From: Rhizobiaceae bacterium
GTDB lineage: Bacteria > Pseudomonadota > Alphaproteobacteria > Rhizobiales > Rhizobiaceae
DNA length: 64,000 nucleotides
Direction of reading: 5' to 3'
Assembly (NCBI GenBank): GCA_017644105.1
Contig: JAEPMD010000006.1
Location: 62,001-126,000, forward strand
The first letter of the stretch is position 1, and each line of letters opens with the position of its first letter. Position numbers and translations under genes: made by a program. The notes beneath the pieces are model-generated. The model had not been told where the DNA came from. It ran no database searches and saw nothing but the letters and a program-made list of their open reading frames with translations. Below are positions 56,369 to 64,000 of the stretch, piece after piece.

Positions 56369-56404
56369 AGCCCAGTTGATAGCATCTTGTTTATCAGCTG
56401 GGCT
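56369..56404 (+). promoter_or_regulatory. Intercistronic stem-loop after the liv binding-protein gene
   Basis: A 13-bp stem (56369-56381 with 56392-56404, one G-T pair, 10-base loop) without a T run. Such hairpins often shield the binding-protein part of an ABC operon mRNA, raising its level above that of the permease genes. Confidence 0.6.
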
Positions 56405-56430
56405 TCATCGCATTCTTGATAAGTATTTAA

Positions 56431-57237
56431 ATGATTATTGTAGAAAATCTATCGAAACAGTTCGGTGGTCTTCGCGCCGTTGATGATGCGTCGCTGAAGA
56501 TTGAAACAGGTTCGATTACCGGGTTGATTGGCCCCAATGGTGCCGGCAAAACCACGTTGTTTAATGTCATCGCAGGTGTTCATAAACCGACAAGTGGTCG
56601 CGTTTTGTTGGATGGCGAAGATGTGACCGGGCTAGCACCCCATGAATTGTTCCATCGCGGCATGTTACGTACCTTCCAAATCGCTCATGAATTTTCAACC
56701 ATGACGGTTCGTGAGAATTTGATGATGGTTCCGCCAAATCAATCAGGCGAAAAAATTTGGGACGCCTGGTTCTCACCTAAAAAAGTTGCAGAAGAAGAAA
56801 TTGCAGTTCGCAAAAAAGCCGACGAAGTGATTGAGTTCTTAGAAATCTCACACGTTGCTGACGAACTTGCGGGCAATCTATCGGGTGGTCAAAAGAAATT
56901 GCTCGAGCTTGGTCGCACCATGATGGTGGACGCAAAAATTGTGTTTCTCGATGAAGTGGGTGCCGGTGTGAACCGAACACTGTTAAACACAATTGGTGAT
57001 GCGATTTTGCGCCTGAATAAAGAGCGTGGATATACGTTCTGCATGATTGAACACGACATGGATTTCATCACGCGGCTTTGTAATCCAGTGATTTGTATGG
57101 CTGAGGGCGCTGTTTTGGCAGAAGGTACTGCCGAAGAGGTCAAATCCAATGAGCAAGTCATTGAGGCTTATTTGGGAACAGGTCTTAAAAACAAGCCCAA
57201 AGCGCATGAAACCAAATCAGATAGCGAGGCAGAATAA
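56431..57237 (+). CDS. livG: Branched-chain amino acid ABC transporter ATPase (LivG type)
   Basis: 268 residues. Walker A GPNGAGKTT (about residues 32-40), signature NLSGGQKKLLELGRTM (about 149-164) and Walker B IVFLDEVGAGVN (about 170-181) are present; note Glu-Val rather than the common Glu-Pro after the Walker B Asp-Glu. The SD before the ATG is weak. The C-terminus is Lys/Glu rich. The stop overlaps the start of the second ATPase gene by one base. Confidence 0.92.
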   Translation: MIIVENLSKQFGGLRAVDDASLKIETGSITGLIGPNGAGKTTLFNVIAGVHKPTSGRVLLDGEDVTGLAPHELFHRGMLRTFQIAHEFSTMTVRENLMMVPPNQSGEKIWDAWFSPKKVAEEEIAVRKKADEVIEFLEISHVADELAGNLSGGQKKLLELGRTMMVDAKIVFLDEVGAGVNRTLLNTIGDAILRLNKERGYTFCMIEHDMDFITRLCNPVICMAEGAVLAEGTAEEVKSNEQVIEAYLGTGLKNKPKAHETKSDSEAE

Positions 57238-57941
57238 TGAGTTTTTTATCTGCTGAAAATATGACGGGCGGTTACGGTGGTGCTGATATTCTTCATGATT
57301 GCGAGATTAAAGCCGAGCGTGGTGAAATCACCGTGATTGTTGGACCAAATGGTGCTGGCAAATCAACCGCCATGAAGGCCGTCTTTGGCATGTTAAACCT
57401 GCGTCTTGGACGTGTTTTACTTGATGGCGAAGACATTACGGGTCTCACACCGCAAGCACGTGTTGCGCAGGGTATGGCGTTTGTTCCACAAACCAATAAT
57501 GTATTTCCGTCAATGAGCGTTGAAGAGAACCTTGAGATGGGTGCTTTCCTTCGGGACGATGATATCTTCGAAACTGTCGATCAAATTTATGAGCTATTCC
57601 CGATCTTGAAGGAAAAGCGCTTGCAGCCTGCTGGTGAATTATCGGGTGGTCAGCGTCAACAAGTCGCTGTGGGTCGTGCGCTCATGACTCAACCAAAATT
57701 ATTGATGCTTGATGAACCAACGGCAGGTGTTTCGCCCATCGTGATGGATGAATTGTTTGATCGTATTATTGAAGTTGCCAAAACGGGTATTTCAATTTTG
57801 ATGGTTGAGCAAAATGCGCGTCAGGCGCTTAACATTGCCGATAAAGGTTATGTTTTAGTGCAGGGTGCAAACAGATTTACCGACACTGGAGAAGCGCTGC
57901 TCGCCAATCCAGATGTGCGTAGAAGTTTCTTGGGGGGCTAG
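57237..57941 (+). CDS. livF: Branched-chain amino acid ABC transporter ATPase (LivF type)
   Basis: 234 residues, the shorter LivF size. Walker A GPNGAGKST (about 36-44), signature ELSGGQRQQVAVGRAL (about 134-149) and Walker B LLMLDEPTAGVSP (about 155-167). It partners LivG to power the LivHM permease. Directly joined to livG (TAATG) and three bases before livH. Confidence 0.94.
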   Translation: MSFLSAENMTGGYGGADILHDCEIKAERGEITVIVGPNGAGKSTAMKAVFGMLNLRLGRVLLDGEDITGLTPQARVAQGMAFVPQTNNVFPSMSVEENLEMGAFLRDDDIFETVDQIYELFPILKEKRLQPAGELSGGQRQQVAVGRALMTQPKLLMLDEPTAGVSPIVMDELFDRIIEVAKTGISILMVEQNARQALNIADKGYVLVQGANRFTDTGEALLANPDVRRSFLGG

Positions 57942-57944
57942 GCA

Positions 57945-58955
57945 ATGGATATTATTAACGCACTTGTTCTCTTTAGTAATTTCGTCGTGGTGCCGGCACT
58001 TGCCTATGGCTCGCAGCTCGCGCTTGGTGCGCTGGGTGTAACACTCATCTATGGGATCTTGAGATTTTCAAATTTCGCCCATGGTGCGACCATGGCATTT
58101 GGTACCATGTGCTGCGTGCTCATTACATGGTGGTTCCAATCGCTTGGCATAAATTTTGGACCTTTGCCGACAGCACTTTTGGCGCTGCCATTTGCCATTG
58201 TTTTATGTGTAGTCTTTGCTTTGGTGACTGATAAAGCAGTTTATAAGTTTTATCGGAATGCAAAATCATCTCCGGTTATTCTAGTGATTGCATCTGTGGG
58301 TATGATGTTCGTCACGGGTGGTCTGGTCAGATTTATCATCGGACCGGATGATCAGCAATTTGGTGATGGCGAACGCTTTATCATCAAAGCACGTGAGTTT
58401 AAGCAATTAACGGGTTTGAGCGAAGGTCTGGCGATTAAAACAAGCCAGGGCATTGCCTTATTCGCAGCCGTTGTTGTGGTGATTGCCTTGTTCTGGTTCT
58501 TAAATAAAACGCGGACTGGTAAATCCATGCGCGCTTATTCGGACAACGAAGATTTAGCCTTGCTATCAGGGATTAATCCGGAACGCGTTGTGCGGGTGAC
58601 TTGGATCTTGGCTGCAGCATTGGCGACCCTAGCTGGGGTGCTCTATGGGCTCGATAAAAGCTTTAGACCCTTTACCTATGATCAGCTTCTGCTGCCATTT
58701 TTTGCCGCTGCGATTTTAGGCGGATTGGGCAATCCATTTGGTGCAATCGGTGGTGGTTTCATCGTGGCCTTTTCGGAGATCATGATGACTTATGCCTACA
58801 AGAAATTCTTTGCCTACCTTCTTCCTGAAGACATGGCGCCGACAGAATTGTTGCAGCTCTTTGCGACAAATTACAAATTCGCGGTAAGCTTCTTAATATT
58901 GGTGATCGTTCTCATCTTCATGCCAACAGGCCTATTTAAGGGGAAATCAGTATGA
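57945..58955 (+). CDS. livH: Branched-chain amino acid ABC transporter permease (LivH type)
   Basis: 336 residues with about eight membrane helices. The LivH signature GLRFSNFAHG-like stretch, here YGILRFSNFAHGATMAFG (about residues 36-53), and AAAILGGLGNPFGAIGGG (about 256-273) mark the family. It forms half of the membrane channel. Four-base overlap with livM. Confidence 0.94.
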   Translation: MDIINALVLFSNFVVVPALAYGSQLALGALGVTLIYGILRFSNFAHGATMAFGTMCCVLITWWFQSLGINFGPLPTALLALPFAIVLCVVFALVTDKAVYKFYRNAKSSPVILVIASVGMMFVTGGLVRFIIGPDDQQFGDGERFIIKAREFKQLTGLSEGLAIKTSQGIALFAAVVVVIALFWFLNKTRTGKSMRAYSDNEDLALLSGINPERVVRVTWILAAALATLAGVLYGLDKSFRPFTYDQLLLPFFAAAILGGLGNPFGAIGGGFIVAFSEIMMTYAYKKFFAYLLPEDMAPTELLQLFATNYKFAVSFLILVIVLIFMPTGLFKGKSV

Positions 58956-60268
58956 CGATAGATGCTCGTGCCCTCACTTATTTTGCCATTATGGCAGGAC
59001 TCTTATTGTTCGTTGGCTTTTTCCAAAGCTGGAACGTGTCACTTTCGATTTTAAACCTTTGTCTCATCTCGGCGGTTATGGCACTCGGCGTTAACATCCA
59101 ATGGGGTTATGCTGGTCTCTTTAACGCAGGGATTATGGGCTTTGCAGCCTTGGGTGGCTTGGCTGCCGTTGTGGTTTCCATGCCTGCAGTGCCAGAAGCA
59201 ATTTCAGCCGGCGGTGGTTTAATTGCCTTATCTTTTGGCATTGCAGCACTGACCATTGCATTGGCTGTGGTTGCGTTTAAAAAACTGCCCAATACCAAGA
59301 TGCGATCCGTTTTGATCGTCGCTATCATAGTGGTTGGTTATTTTACAACGCGCTATTTCTTTGTGCCCGGAACTGCTGCCGTTGAAGCGGTCGAACCTGC
59401 ACGAACAGGTTATCTTGGCGGTTTTGGATTGCCGGTTGTGTTCTCATGGCTGGTGGGTGGTGCCTTTGCCGGGATTGCCGCTTGGTTAATCGGTAAGATC
59501 ACACTTGGTCTCAGGTCTGATTATCTGGCGATTGCAACGCTTGGTATTTCTGAGATCATTGTTGCGATCATTAAGAACGAAGACTGGATGTCTCGTGGCG
59601 TGAAAAACGTCATTGGTATTCCGCGTCCTGTACCATACGAAATTGACTTGCAACAATCTGAGTGGTTCCAGAACCTCGCCACTTCCCTTGGTGCAGATGT
59701 GGTCACATTCTCATCTGTATTTGTGAAGCTTTGCTATGCGGGTCTATTTTCAATTGTCTTGTTGATATGTATTTGGCTTGCGCAACGTGCACTTAATTCT
59801 CCATGGGGGCGCATGATGCGCGCCATCAGAGATAATGAAGTGTCGGCCAATGCGATGGGTAAAGATGTAACTGGCCGTCACTTGCAGGTTTTCGTGCTTG
59901 GCACGATCATTGTTGGTATTGCCGGTGCTATGCTCACGACGCTCGATGGTCAGTTAACACCATCAAGTTATCAGCCATTGCGCTTTACCTTCCTCATCTG
60001 GGTAATGGTGATCGTCGGTGGTTCGGGTAACAACTGGGGTGCCGTATTGGGTGGCTTCCTTGTTTGGTTCTTCTGGACGGAAGCACCGATTGTGGGCCTA
60101 TGGCTGTTGGAGGTCATCACGTCACCACTAGCTGAAGATAATGCATTGCGACTTCATTTGTTGGATAGTGCGGCCTTCATGCGCCTCATTACAATGGGCC
60201 TCTTATTGCTGGTTGTTCTGCGATTTAGCCCAAGAGGTTTGCTGCCGGAAAAATCTGCCCGCAGATAG
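58952..60268 (+). CDS. livM: Branched-chain amino acid ABC transporter permease (LivM type)
   Basis: 438 residues, somewhat long for LivM, with about ten hydrophobic helices. The family stretches SAVMALGVNIQWGYAGLFN (about residues 40-58), DYLAIATLGISEIIVAIIKN (about 190-209) and AIRDNEVSANAMG (about 290-302) are present. An insert of extra hydrophobic helices at about residues 90-165 separates the first two. It is the last gene of the liv operon, followed by a terminator at 60293. Confidence 0.93.
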   Translation: MTIDARALTYFAIMAGLLLFVGFFQSWNVSLSILNLCLISAVMALGVNIQWGYAGLFNAGIMGFAALGGLAAVVVSMPAVPEAISAGGGLIALSFGIAALTIALAVVAFKKLPNTKMRSVLIVAIIVVGYFTTRYFFVPGTAAVEAVEPARTGYLGGFGLPVVFSWLVGGAFAGIAAWLIGKITLGLRSDYLAIATLGISEIIVAIIKNEDWMSRGVKNVIGIPRPVPYEIDLQQSEWFQNLATSLGADVVTFSSVFVKLCYAGLFSIVLLICIWLAQRALNSPWGRMMRAIRDNEVSANAMGKDVTGRHLQVFVLGTIIVGIAGAMLTTLDGQLTPSSYQPLRFTFLIWVMVIVGGSGNNWGAVLGGFLVWFFWTEAPIVGLWLLEVITSPLAEDNALRLHLLDSAAFMRLITMGLLLLVVLRFSPRGLLPEKSARR

Positions 60269-60292
60269 TTCGGTAGCTTGTTGATAGGAACG

Positions 60293-60325
60293 AAAATGGC
60301 CTTGCGATTGTGAGGCCATTTTTTC
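60293..60325 (+). terminator. Rho-independent terminator after livM
   Basis: Ten-base-pair stem (AAAATGGCCT at 60293-60302 with AGGCCATTTT at 60313-60322) and a T-rich tail. Confidence 0.85.
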
Positions 60326-60402
60326 TTGCCTTTTTATTGGTTGATTTGCATGAAATAGATCAATAATTGTGAGTTTGGAGAAAATTTGAATTGGGTGCGA
60401 AA

Positions 60403-61557
60403 ATGTCAAAACCAATCGTGATCATCGGCGCTGGACAATGTGGCTTAAAGGCGGTGGAGACGTTGCGTCAAAACGGCTATGAGGGCGATCTTGTTTTGGT
60501 TGGTGACGAAAGCCAACCACCTTATCAAAGACCACCTCTTTCCAAGGCCTATTTAAAGGGTGAGCTGGAAGAGGACCGGCTCTATCTCAAAGCCGACAAT
60601 TTTTATGATGATCACAATGTCACTACAAAATTCGGCGTAATTGCAACATCGATCAATCGCGCGGGAAAAAGCATCTCACTATCTAACGGCGAAGAAATCA
60701 GTTACGATAAATTGCTGATTTCAACGGGTACGATAGCGCGTCAAATCCCGCTGCAAGGCGCAGACCTTGAAGGGGTATTCACATTGCGTACAATTGATGA
60801 TGTGAAACGATTATCGGCAGCCATTTCACCAAACATGAAGGTCGGCATAATCGGCGCTGGATATATTGGATTAGAGGTGGCGGCATCGCTTAAGGGGCGC
60901 GGCCATGATGTCACAGTGATTGAGGCGGCGCCTCGTGTTCTTGCACGTGTGATGCCGGAAGAAATGTCGGCATTTTTCCAGGGCTTGCACGAAGGTCATG
61001 GGGTCAAATTCCATATCGGCGTGGGCACAAAATCCATCGAAGGCGATAACAAGGTTGAAAAGATCGTTCTAGACGACGGTACTGATATTCCCTGCGACAT
61101 CGTTTTATTGTCGGTTGGCGCAACACCTGTTGTTGACATCGCCGAGGCTGCTGGGCTTGAGATCGACAACGGCATTGCAGTAAATGCTCAGGCACAAACG
61201 TCTGATCCTGATATCTATGCTGCGGGTGATTGCGCTTCATTTTTCTCAGACCGTTATGATCGCAATATCCGGTTGGAAAGCGTTCAAAATGCCATTGATC
61301 AAGGCAAAGTGGCAGCGCAAGCCATGTTGGGGCAGGAAGTTCATTATAATCCGCTACCATGGTTCTGGTCCGATCAATATGATGTCAAACTTCAAATTGC
61401 CGGATTATCGCAAGGTTTTGATCGTTTTGAAATTGAAGGCGATATGTCAGAAAACAGCTTCACCGTGACCTATTTTAAAGATGATAAACCCATTTGTGTG
61501 GACGCGGTTAATCAGCCGCGCGCGCATATGATGGCGCGTCGGTCGCTCAATACGTGA
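60403..61557 (+). CDS. FAD-dependent ferredoxin/rubredoxin reductase
   Basis: 384 residues from the ATG at 60403 (GGGTG five bases upstream); a TTG four codons earlier is possible. FAD-binding IIGAGQCGLKAVETLR (about residues 8-23), NAD-binding VGIIGAGYIGLEVAASLKG (about 148-166) and the C-terminal FAD site DIYAAGDCASF (about 266-276), then a Reductase_C domain. It would pass electrons from NAD(P)H to a 2Fe-2S ferredoxin, for instance for a Rieske oxygenase. No such partner is in the window. Confidence 0.88.
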   Translation: MSKPIVIIGAGQCGLKAVETLRQNGYEGDLVLVGDESQPPYQRPPLSKAYLKGELEEDRLYLKADNFYDDHNVTTKFGVIATSINRAGKSISLSNGEEISYDKLLISTGTIARQIPLQGADLEGVFTLRTIDDVKRLSAAISPNMKVGIIGAGYIGLEVAASLKGRGHDVTVIEAAPRVLARVMPEEMSAFFQGLHEGHGVKFHIGVGTKSIEGDNKVEKIVLDDGTDIPCDIVLLSVGATPVVDIAEAAGLEIDNGIAVNAQAQTSDPDIYAAGDCASFFSDRYDRNIRLESVQNAIDQGKVAAQAMLGQEVHYNPLPWFWSDQYDVKLQIAGLSQGFDRFEIEGDMSENSFTVTYFKDDKPICVDAVNQPRAHMMARRSLNT

Positions 61558-61576
61558 TTGTCTGAAAGCAACTCCA

Positions 61577-62314
61577 ATGCGCGCCAATTTTCGCCTTCAA
61601 CGTCTCTTCATTGATCAGCCTTTAAAACAGGGCAGTATGATTGATCTTGAGCGCGAACAGGCCAATTATCTGTTAAATGTCTTGCGGCTAAAGGATGATA
61701 GCCAACTGCTGGTGTTTAACGGCCAAGATGGTGAATGGCTGACAAACTTGAAACAAGAAGGTCGTAAAAAAGCTGGTCTGACTTTGGTCGAACAAACCCG
61801 CGCGCAGCCTGAGCCATCAGATCTGATCGTTTTATTTGCACCCATAAAAGTTGGTCGCCTCGAATATATGGTTCAAAAAATGGTGGAGATGGGGGCAGGG
61901 ACCATCCAACCGGTTTTTACCGATCACACGCAGCTTCACAAAATCAATGAAAAGCGCTTGTCAGCCAATATTTTAGAAGCTGCTGAACAATGTGGTGTCT
62001 TATCCATTCCAGAGCTCAAATCCGCGATGAAATTATCGCAATTGCTCTCCGACTGGGATGAAACCCGACAGATCATTTTCTGTGATGAAGGAACGGAAAC
62101 CAATAATCCGCTCTCGCAGTTTAGAATACAATCAACAGGAAAATTTGCATTGCTCATCGGCCCTGAAGGTGGCTTTTCAGCACAAGAGCGTGAGACTTTG
62201 CAGTCTTTAAACCATGTAACGCCGATCCCGCTTGGCCCGCGTATTTTACGTGCGGATACAGCCCTAGTTGCTGCCATGGCGGTTCTGCAAGCCACAATAG
62301 GTGATTGGGAATAG
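61577..62314 (+). CDS. rsmE: 16S rRNA m3U1498 methyltransferase RsmE
   Basis: 245 residues, normal. SPOUT-fold motifs: PUA-like start with RLFIDQPL, then LLIGPEGGFSAQERETL (about 192-208) and LGPRILRADTALVAAMAVLQ (about 218-237), which form the knotted SAM-binding site. It methylates U1498 of 16S rRNA. It lies 19 bases after the ferredoxin-reductase gene. Confidence 0.95.
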   Translation: MRANFRLQRLFIDQPLKQGSMIDLEREQANYLLNVLRLKDDSQLLVFNGQDGEWLTNLKQEGRKKAGLTLVEQTRAQPEPSDLIVLFAPIKVGRLEYMVQKMVEMGAGTIQPVFTDHTQLHKINEKRLSANILEAAEQCGVLSIPELKSAMKLSQLLSDWDETRQIIFCDEGTETNNPLSQFRIQSTGKFALLIGPEGGFSAQERETLQSLNHVTPIPLGPRILRADTALVAAMAVLQATIGDWE

Positions 62315-62465
62315 ATCACTATTTTATGACCGCTCTTTAAAAAAAATTACTTGCACCATATTGCGTAAAGGTTCAATCAATGAACCTAAGAATTTTTTAG
62401 ATGTTCGTGATACCAGATGAACATCGGCACTGGTGAAAATCAGTGGAGTTAAAAGGGCGAATAAT

Positions 62466-63839
62466 ATGGCGCGGGATACTACGGATCAGACACCTCTGAC
62501 ATCCTATGAGCAAATGGTGGCGTATCTGGAGGCAGGTAATAAGCCGAAGGAAGATTTCCGCATCGGTACGGAACATGAGAAATTCGCGTTTTTCAAAGAC
62601 GATAACTCGCCTGTGCCTTATGAAGGTGAGCGATCTATTTCTGCGCTGTTAAAAGGCTTAGCAGAAAAGATCGATTGGGAACCTATTACCGATGCAGGCA
62701 ACATTATTGGTCTGGCTGCAAAATCAGGTGGTGGTGCCATTTCTCTTGAACCTGGCGGGCAGTTTGAACTTTCTGGTGCACCGGTTGAAACCATTCATGA
62801 AACATGCGCTGAATCTAATCTGCATTTGAAGCAATTGCGTGAAATTGCTGATCCGATGGGGATCAAGTTTTTAGGCCTGGGTGGCAGTCCAAAATGGACG
62901 TTGGAAGAAACCCCGCGCATGCCGAAAAACCGCTATGACATTATGACCAATTATATGCCAAAGGTTGGCACGCAAGGTCTGGATATGATGTATCGCACCT
63001 GCACAATTCAGGTGAATTTGGATTTTAGCTCCGAGCATGACATGCGCCAAAAAATGCAGGTCAGTATGAAGCTGCAATCATTAGCGACCGCTTTGTTTGC
63101 AAGCTCGCCTTTTACCAATGGCAAGCCAAATGGTTTGCTATCTTGGCGCGGAGATATCTGGCGCGATACCGATAATGCCCGGGCTGGAATTTTGCCAAGC
63201 GTATTTGAAGATAATTTCTCATTTGAAAAATATGTCGAATGGGCGCTGGATGTGCCGATGTATTTCATCCTGCGCGAAGGAAAATATCACGATGTGACGC
63301 ATGTGACTTTCCGACAGTTCCGTGATGGTGCGCTTAAAAATGATATTCCTGATCCTGAGCCAACATTGGGCGATTGGACCAATCATCTCTCAACCGTTTT
63401 CCCTGATGTGCGCCTAAAACAGTTTATTGAAATGCGCGGTGCTGATGGCGGTCCATGGCGCCGAATTTGCGCGCTGCCCGCTTTCTGGGTTGGTCTGCTC
63501 TATGATGATCAAGCTCTGCAGGATGCTATTGAGCTCACTAAGGGCTGGTCATATGAAGACGTGCTTGGTTTGCGTGATCAAGTACCGCGCGATGGTTTGA
63601 AAAGCCACATCGCCGGCCGCTCATTGTTAGATGTGGCGCGCGATACACTCGGTATTGCCAAGAAAGGCCTTAAAACCAGGAACATCTTAAACGCTGCTGG
63701 GAATGACGAGACGCATTTCCTTGAGCCGCTACAAGAAGTGGTGGCCAGAGGCACAACGCCAGCAGAGGTTAAACTTGCGCTCTATCATGGCCGCTGGAAC
63801 AACAGCGTTGAACCAATTTTTGATGAGTTCGCTTATTAA
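62466..63839 (+). CDS. gshA: Glutamate-cysteine ligase (plant/alphaproteobacterial type)
   Basis: 457 residues from the ATG at 62466 (AGGG eight bases upstream); a GTG at 62433 is in frame. It makes gamma-glutamylcysteine, the first step of glutathione synthesis. GCS2-family motifs IGTEHEKFAF (about residues 34-43), ISLEPGGQFELSGAP (about 87-101) and LSWRGDIWRDTDNARAG (about 217-233). Close to plant enzymes, as is usual in alphaproteobacteria. The following 84 bases hold no terminator that I can see. Confidence 0.95.
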   Translation: MARDTTDQTPLTSYEQMVAYLEAGNKPKEDFRIGTEHEKFAFFKDDNSPVPYEGERSISALLKGLAEKIDWEPITDAGNIIGLAAKSGGGAISLEPGGQFELSGAPVETIHETCAESNLHLKQLREIADPMGIKFLGLGGSPKWTLEETPRMPKNRYDIMTNYMPKVGTQGLDMMYRTCTIQVNLDFSSEHDMRQKMQVSMKLQSLATALFASSPFTNGKPNGLLSWRGDIWRDTDNARAGILPSVFEDNFSFEKYVEWALDVPMYFILREGKYHDVTHVTFRQFRDGALKNDIPDPEPTLGDWTNHLSTVFPDVRLKQFIEMRGADGGPWRRICALPAFWVGLLYDDQALQDAIELTKGWSYEDVLGLRDQVPRDGLKSHIAGRSLLDVARDTLGIAKKGLKTRNILNAAGNDETHFLEPLQEVVARGTTPAEVKLALYHGRWNNSVEPIFDEFAY

Positions 63840-63923
63840 GAGCCTTGCCCTCGACTTGCCAAATTGCCGTGTTAATATCACCATGAGGGTGAAACAGATT
63901 GATCTGCAATGGGAGAGATTATC

Positions 63924-64000
63924 ATGATGCCACTATTTGACATGCTCAATAATGCGCAAAACGGTGAGGCAATGATGGGGATGGCCAAACAATTTGGTTT
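63924..64000 (+). CDS. DUF937-family protein, 3'-incomplete
   Basis: Runs off the window end. The first 25 residues, with LFDMLNNAQNGEAMMGMAKQ and a preceding SD (GGGAGAG), resemble the start of DUF937 (YidB-like) proteins, which begin with a short LFD...AQ...ARQFGL repeat. Function of the family is unknown. Start may be either of two adjacent ATGs. Confidence 0.6.
   Translation, partial: MMPLFDMLNNAQNGEAMMGMAKQFG

Noticed and set aside
1-64000. CRISPR arrays, insertion sequences, prophage, toxin-antitoxin or defence systems
   Set aside because: No regular short repeats, transposase, integrase, phage structural or nuclease-type gene was seen on either strand. Reading by eye could miss very degenerate elements.

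Overview
The window is a contiguous chromosomal stretch of an alphaproteobacterium of the order Hyphomicrobiales (Rhizobiales), with G+C in the mid-40s percent by eye, which is low for the group. The assignment rests on a rhizobial-type flagellar cluster (compact tandem flagellins, motB-motC-fliK, the Rem/FtcR regulator, flaF-flbT), a tRNA-His without G-1, an Entner-Doudoroff zwf-pgl-edd operon, a PdhS/PleC-type kinase, a phasin, and a bcsA-bcsB-bcsN cellulose operon. A marine relative such as Ahrensia or Lentilitoribacter would fit the base composition, but that is a guess.

Layout. 1-19.4 kb: flagellar genes on the + strand (two flagellins, fliH-like, motB, motC, fliK, a lytic transglycosylase, rem, flgE, flgK, flgL, flaF, flbT, flgD, fliQ, flhA, fliR, then fliJ-like, flgJ-like, flgN-like and fliL-like small genes). 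19.4-27.2 kb: surface-polysaccharide genes (GT2, GT4, WecG/TagA-type GT, an unassigned DSD-motif transferase, a Wzx-type flippase, a Wzz-type chain-length protein). 27.2-31.2 kb: edd, pgl, zwf on the - strand. 31.4-37.1 kb: a small unknown gene, a ScfR/RamB-type regulator, a DUF6460-like membrane protein, an AsmA-family protein and the two subunits of a 3-oxoacid CoA-transferase. 37.3-41.8 kb: a large PAS histidine kinase, a phasin and tRNA-His. 42.0-49.8 kb: cellulose synthesis. 49.9-53.4 kb: a sitABCD manganese transporter. 53.6-60.3 kb: rpe, an Lrp-type regulator and a branched-chain amino acid ABC transporter. 60.4-64 kb: ferredoxin reductase, rsmE, gshA and the start of a DUF937 gene.

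How the parts connect. The most interesting non-coding signal is regulatory. Exact TTAA-N7-TTAA boxes (the CtrA consensus) occur before a flagellin gene, twice in tandem before rem, before flgE, and between the PdhS-like kinase and the phasin gene. This suggests cell-cycle control of motility and of a kinase that may itself feed CtrA. Other clear operators are a pair of Fur-family-style palindromes flanking the sitA promoter, a TGCA-rich inverted repeat at the phasin promoter (PhaR/AniA-like), repeated TTTGTAAA words before the ScfR-type gene, and paired AT-rich palindromes between lrp and the liv operon. The second flagellin gene has a hairpin over its ribosome binding site, and flbT, a candidate RNA-level flagellin regulator, lies in the same cluster.

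I see no insertion sequence, prophage, CRISPR array or defence island. I did not find a convincing new multi-gene system. The novelty candidates are modest: an unassigned glycosyltransferase-like protein, small uncharacterised flagellar proteins, a 15-codon ORF with a strong ribosome binding site before the wzz-type gene, a large acidic insert in MotB, a cellulose operon lacking bcsZ, and the regulatory elements above.
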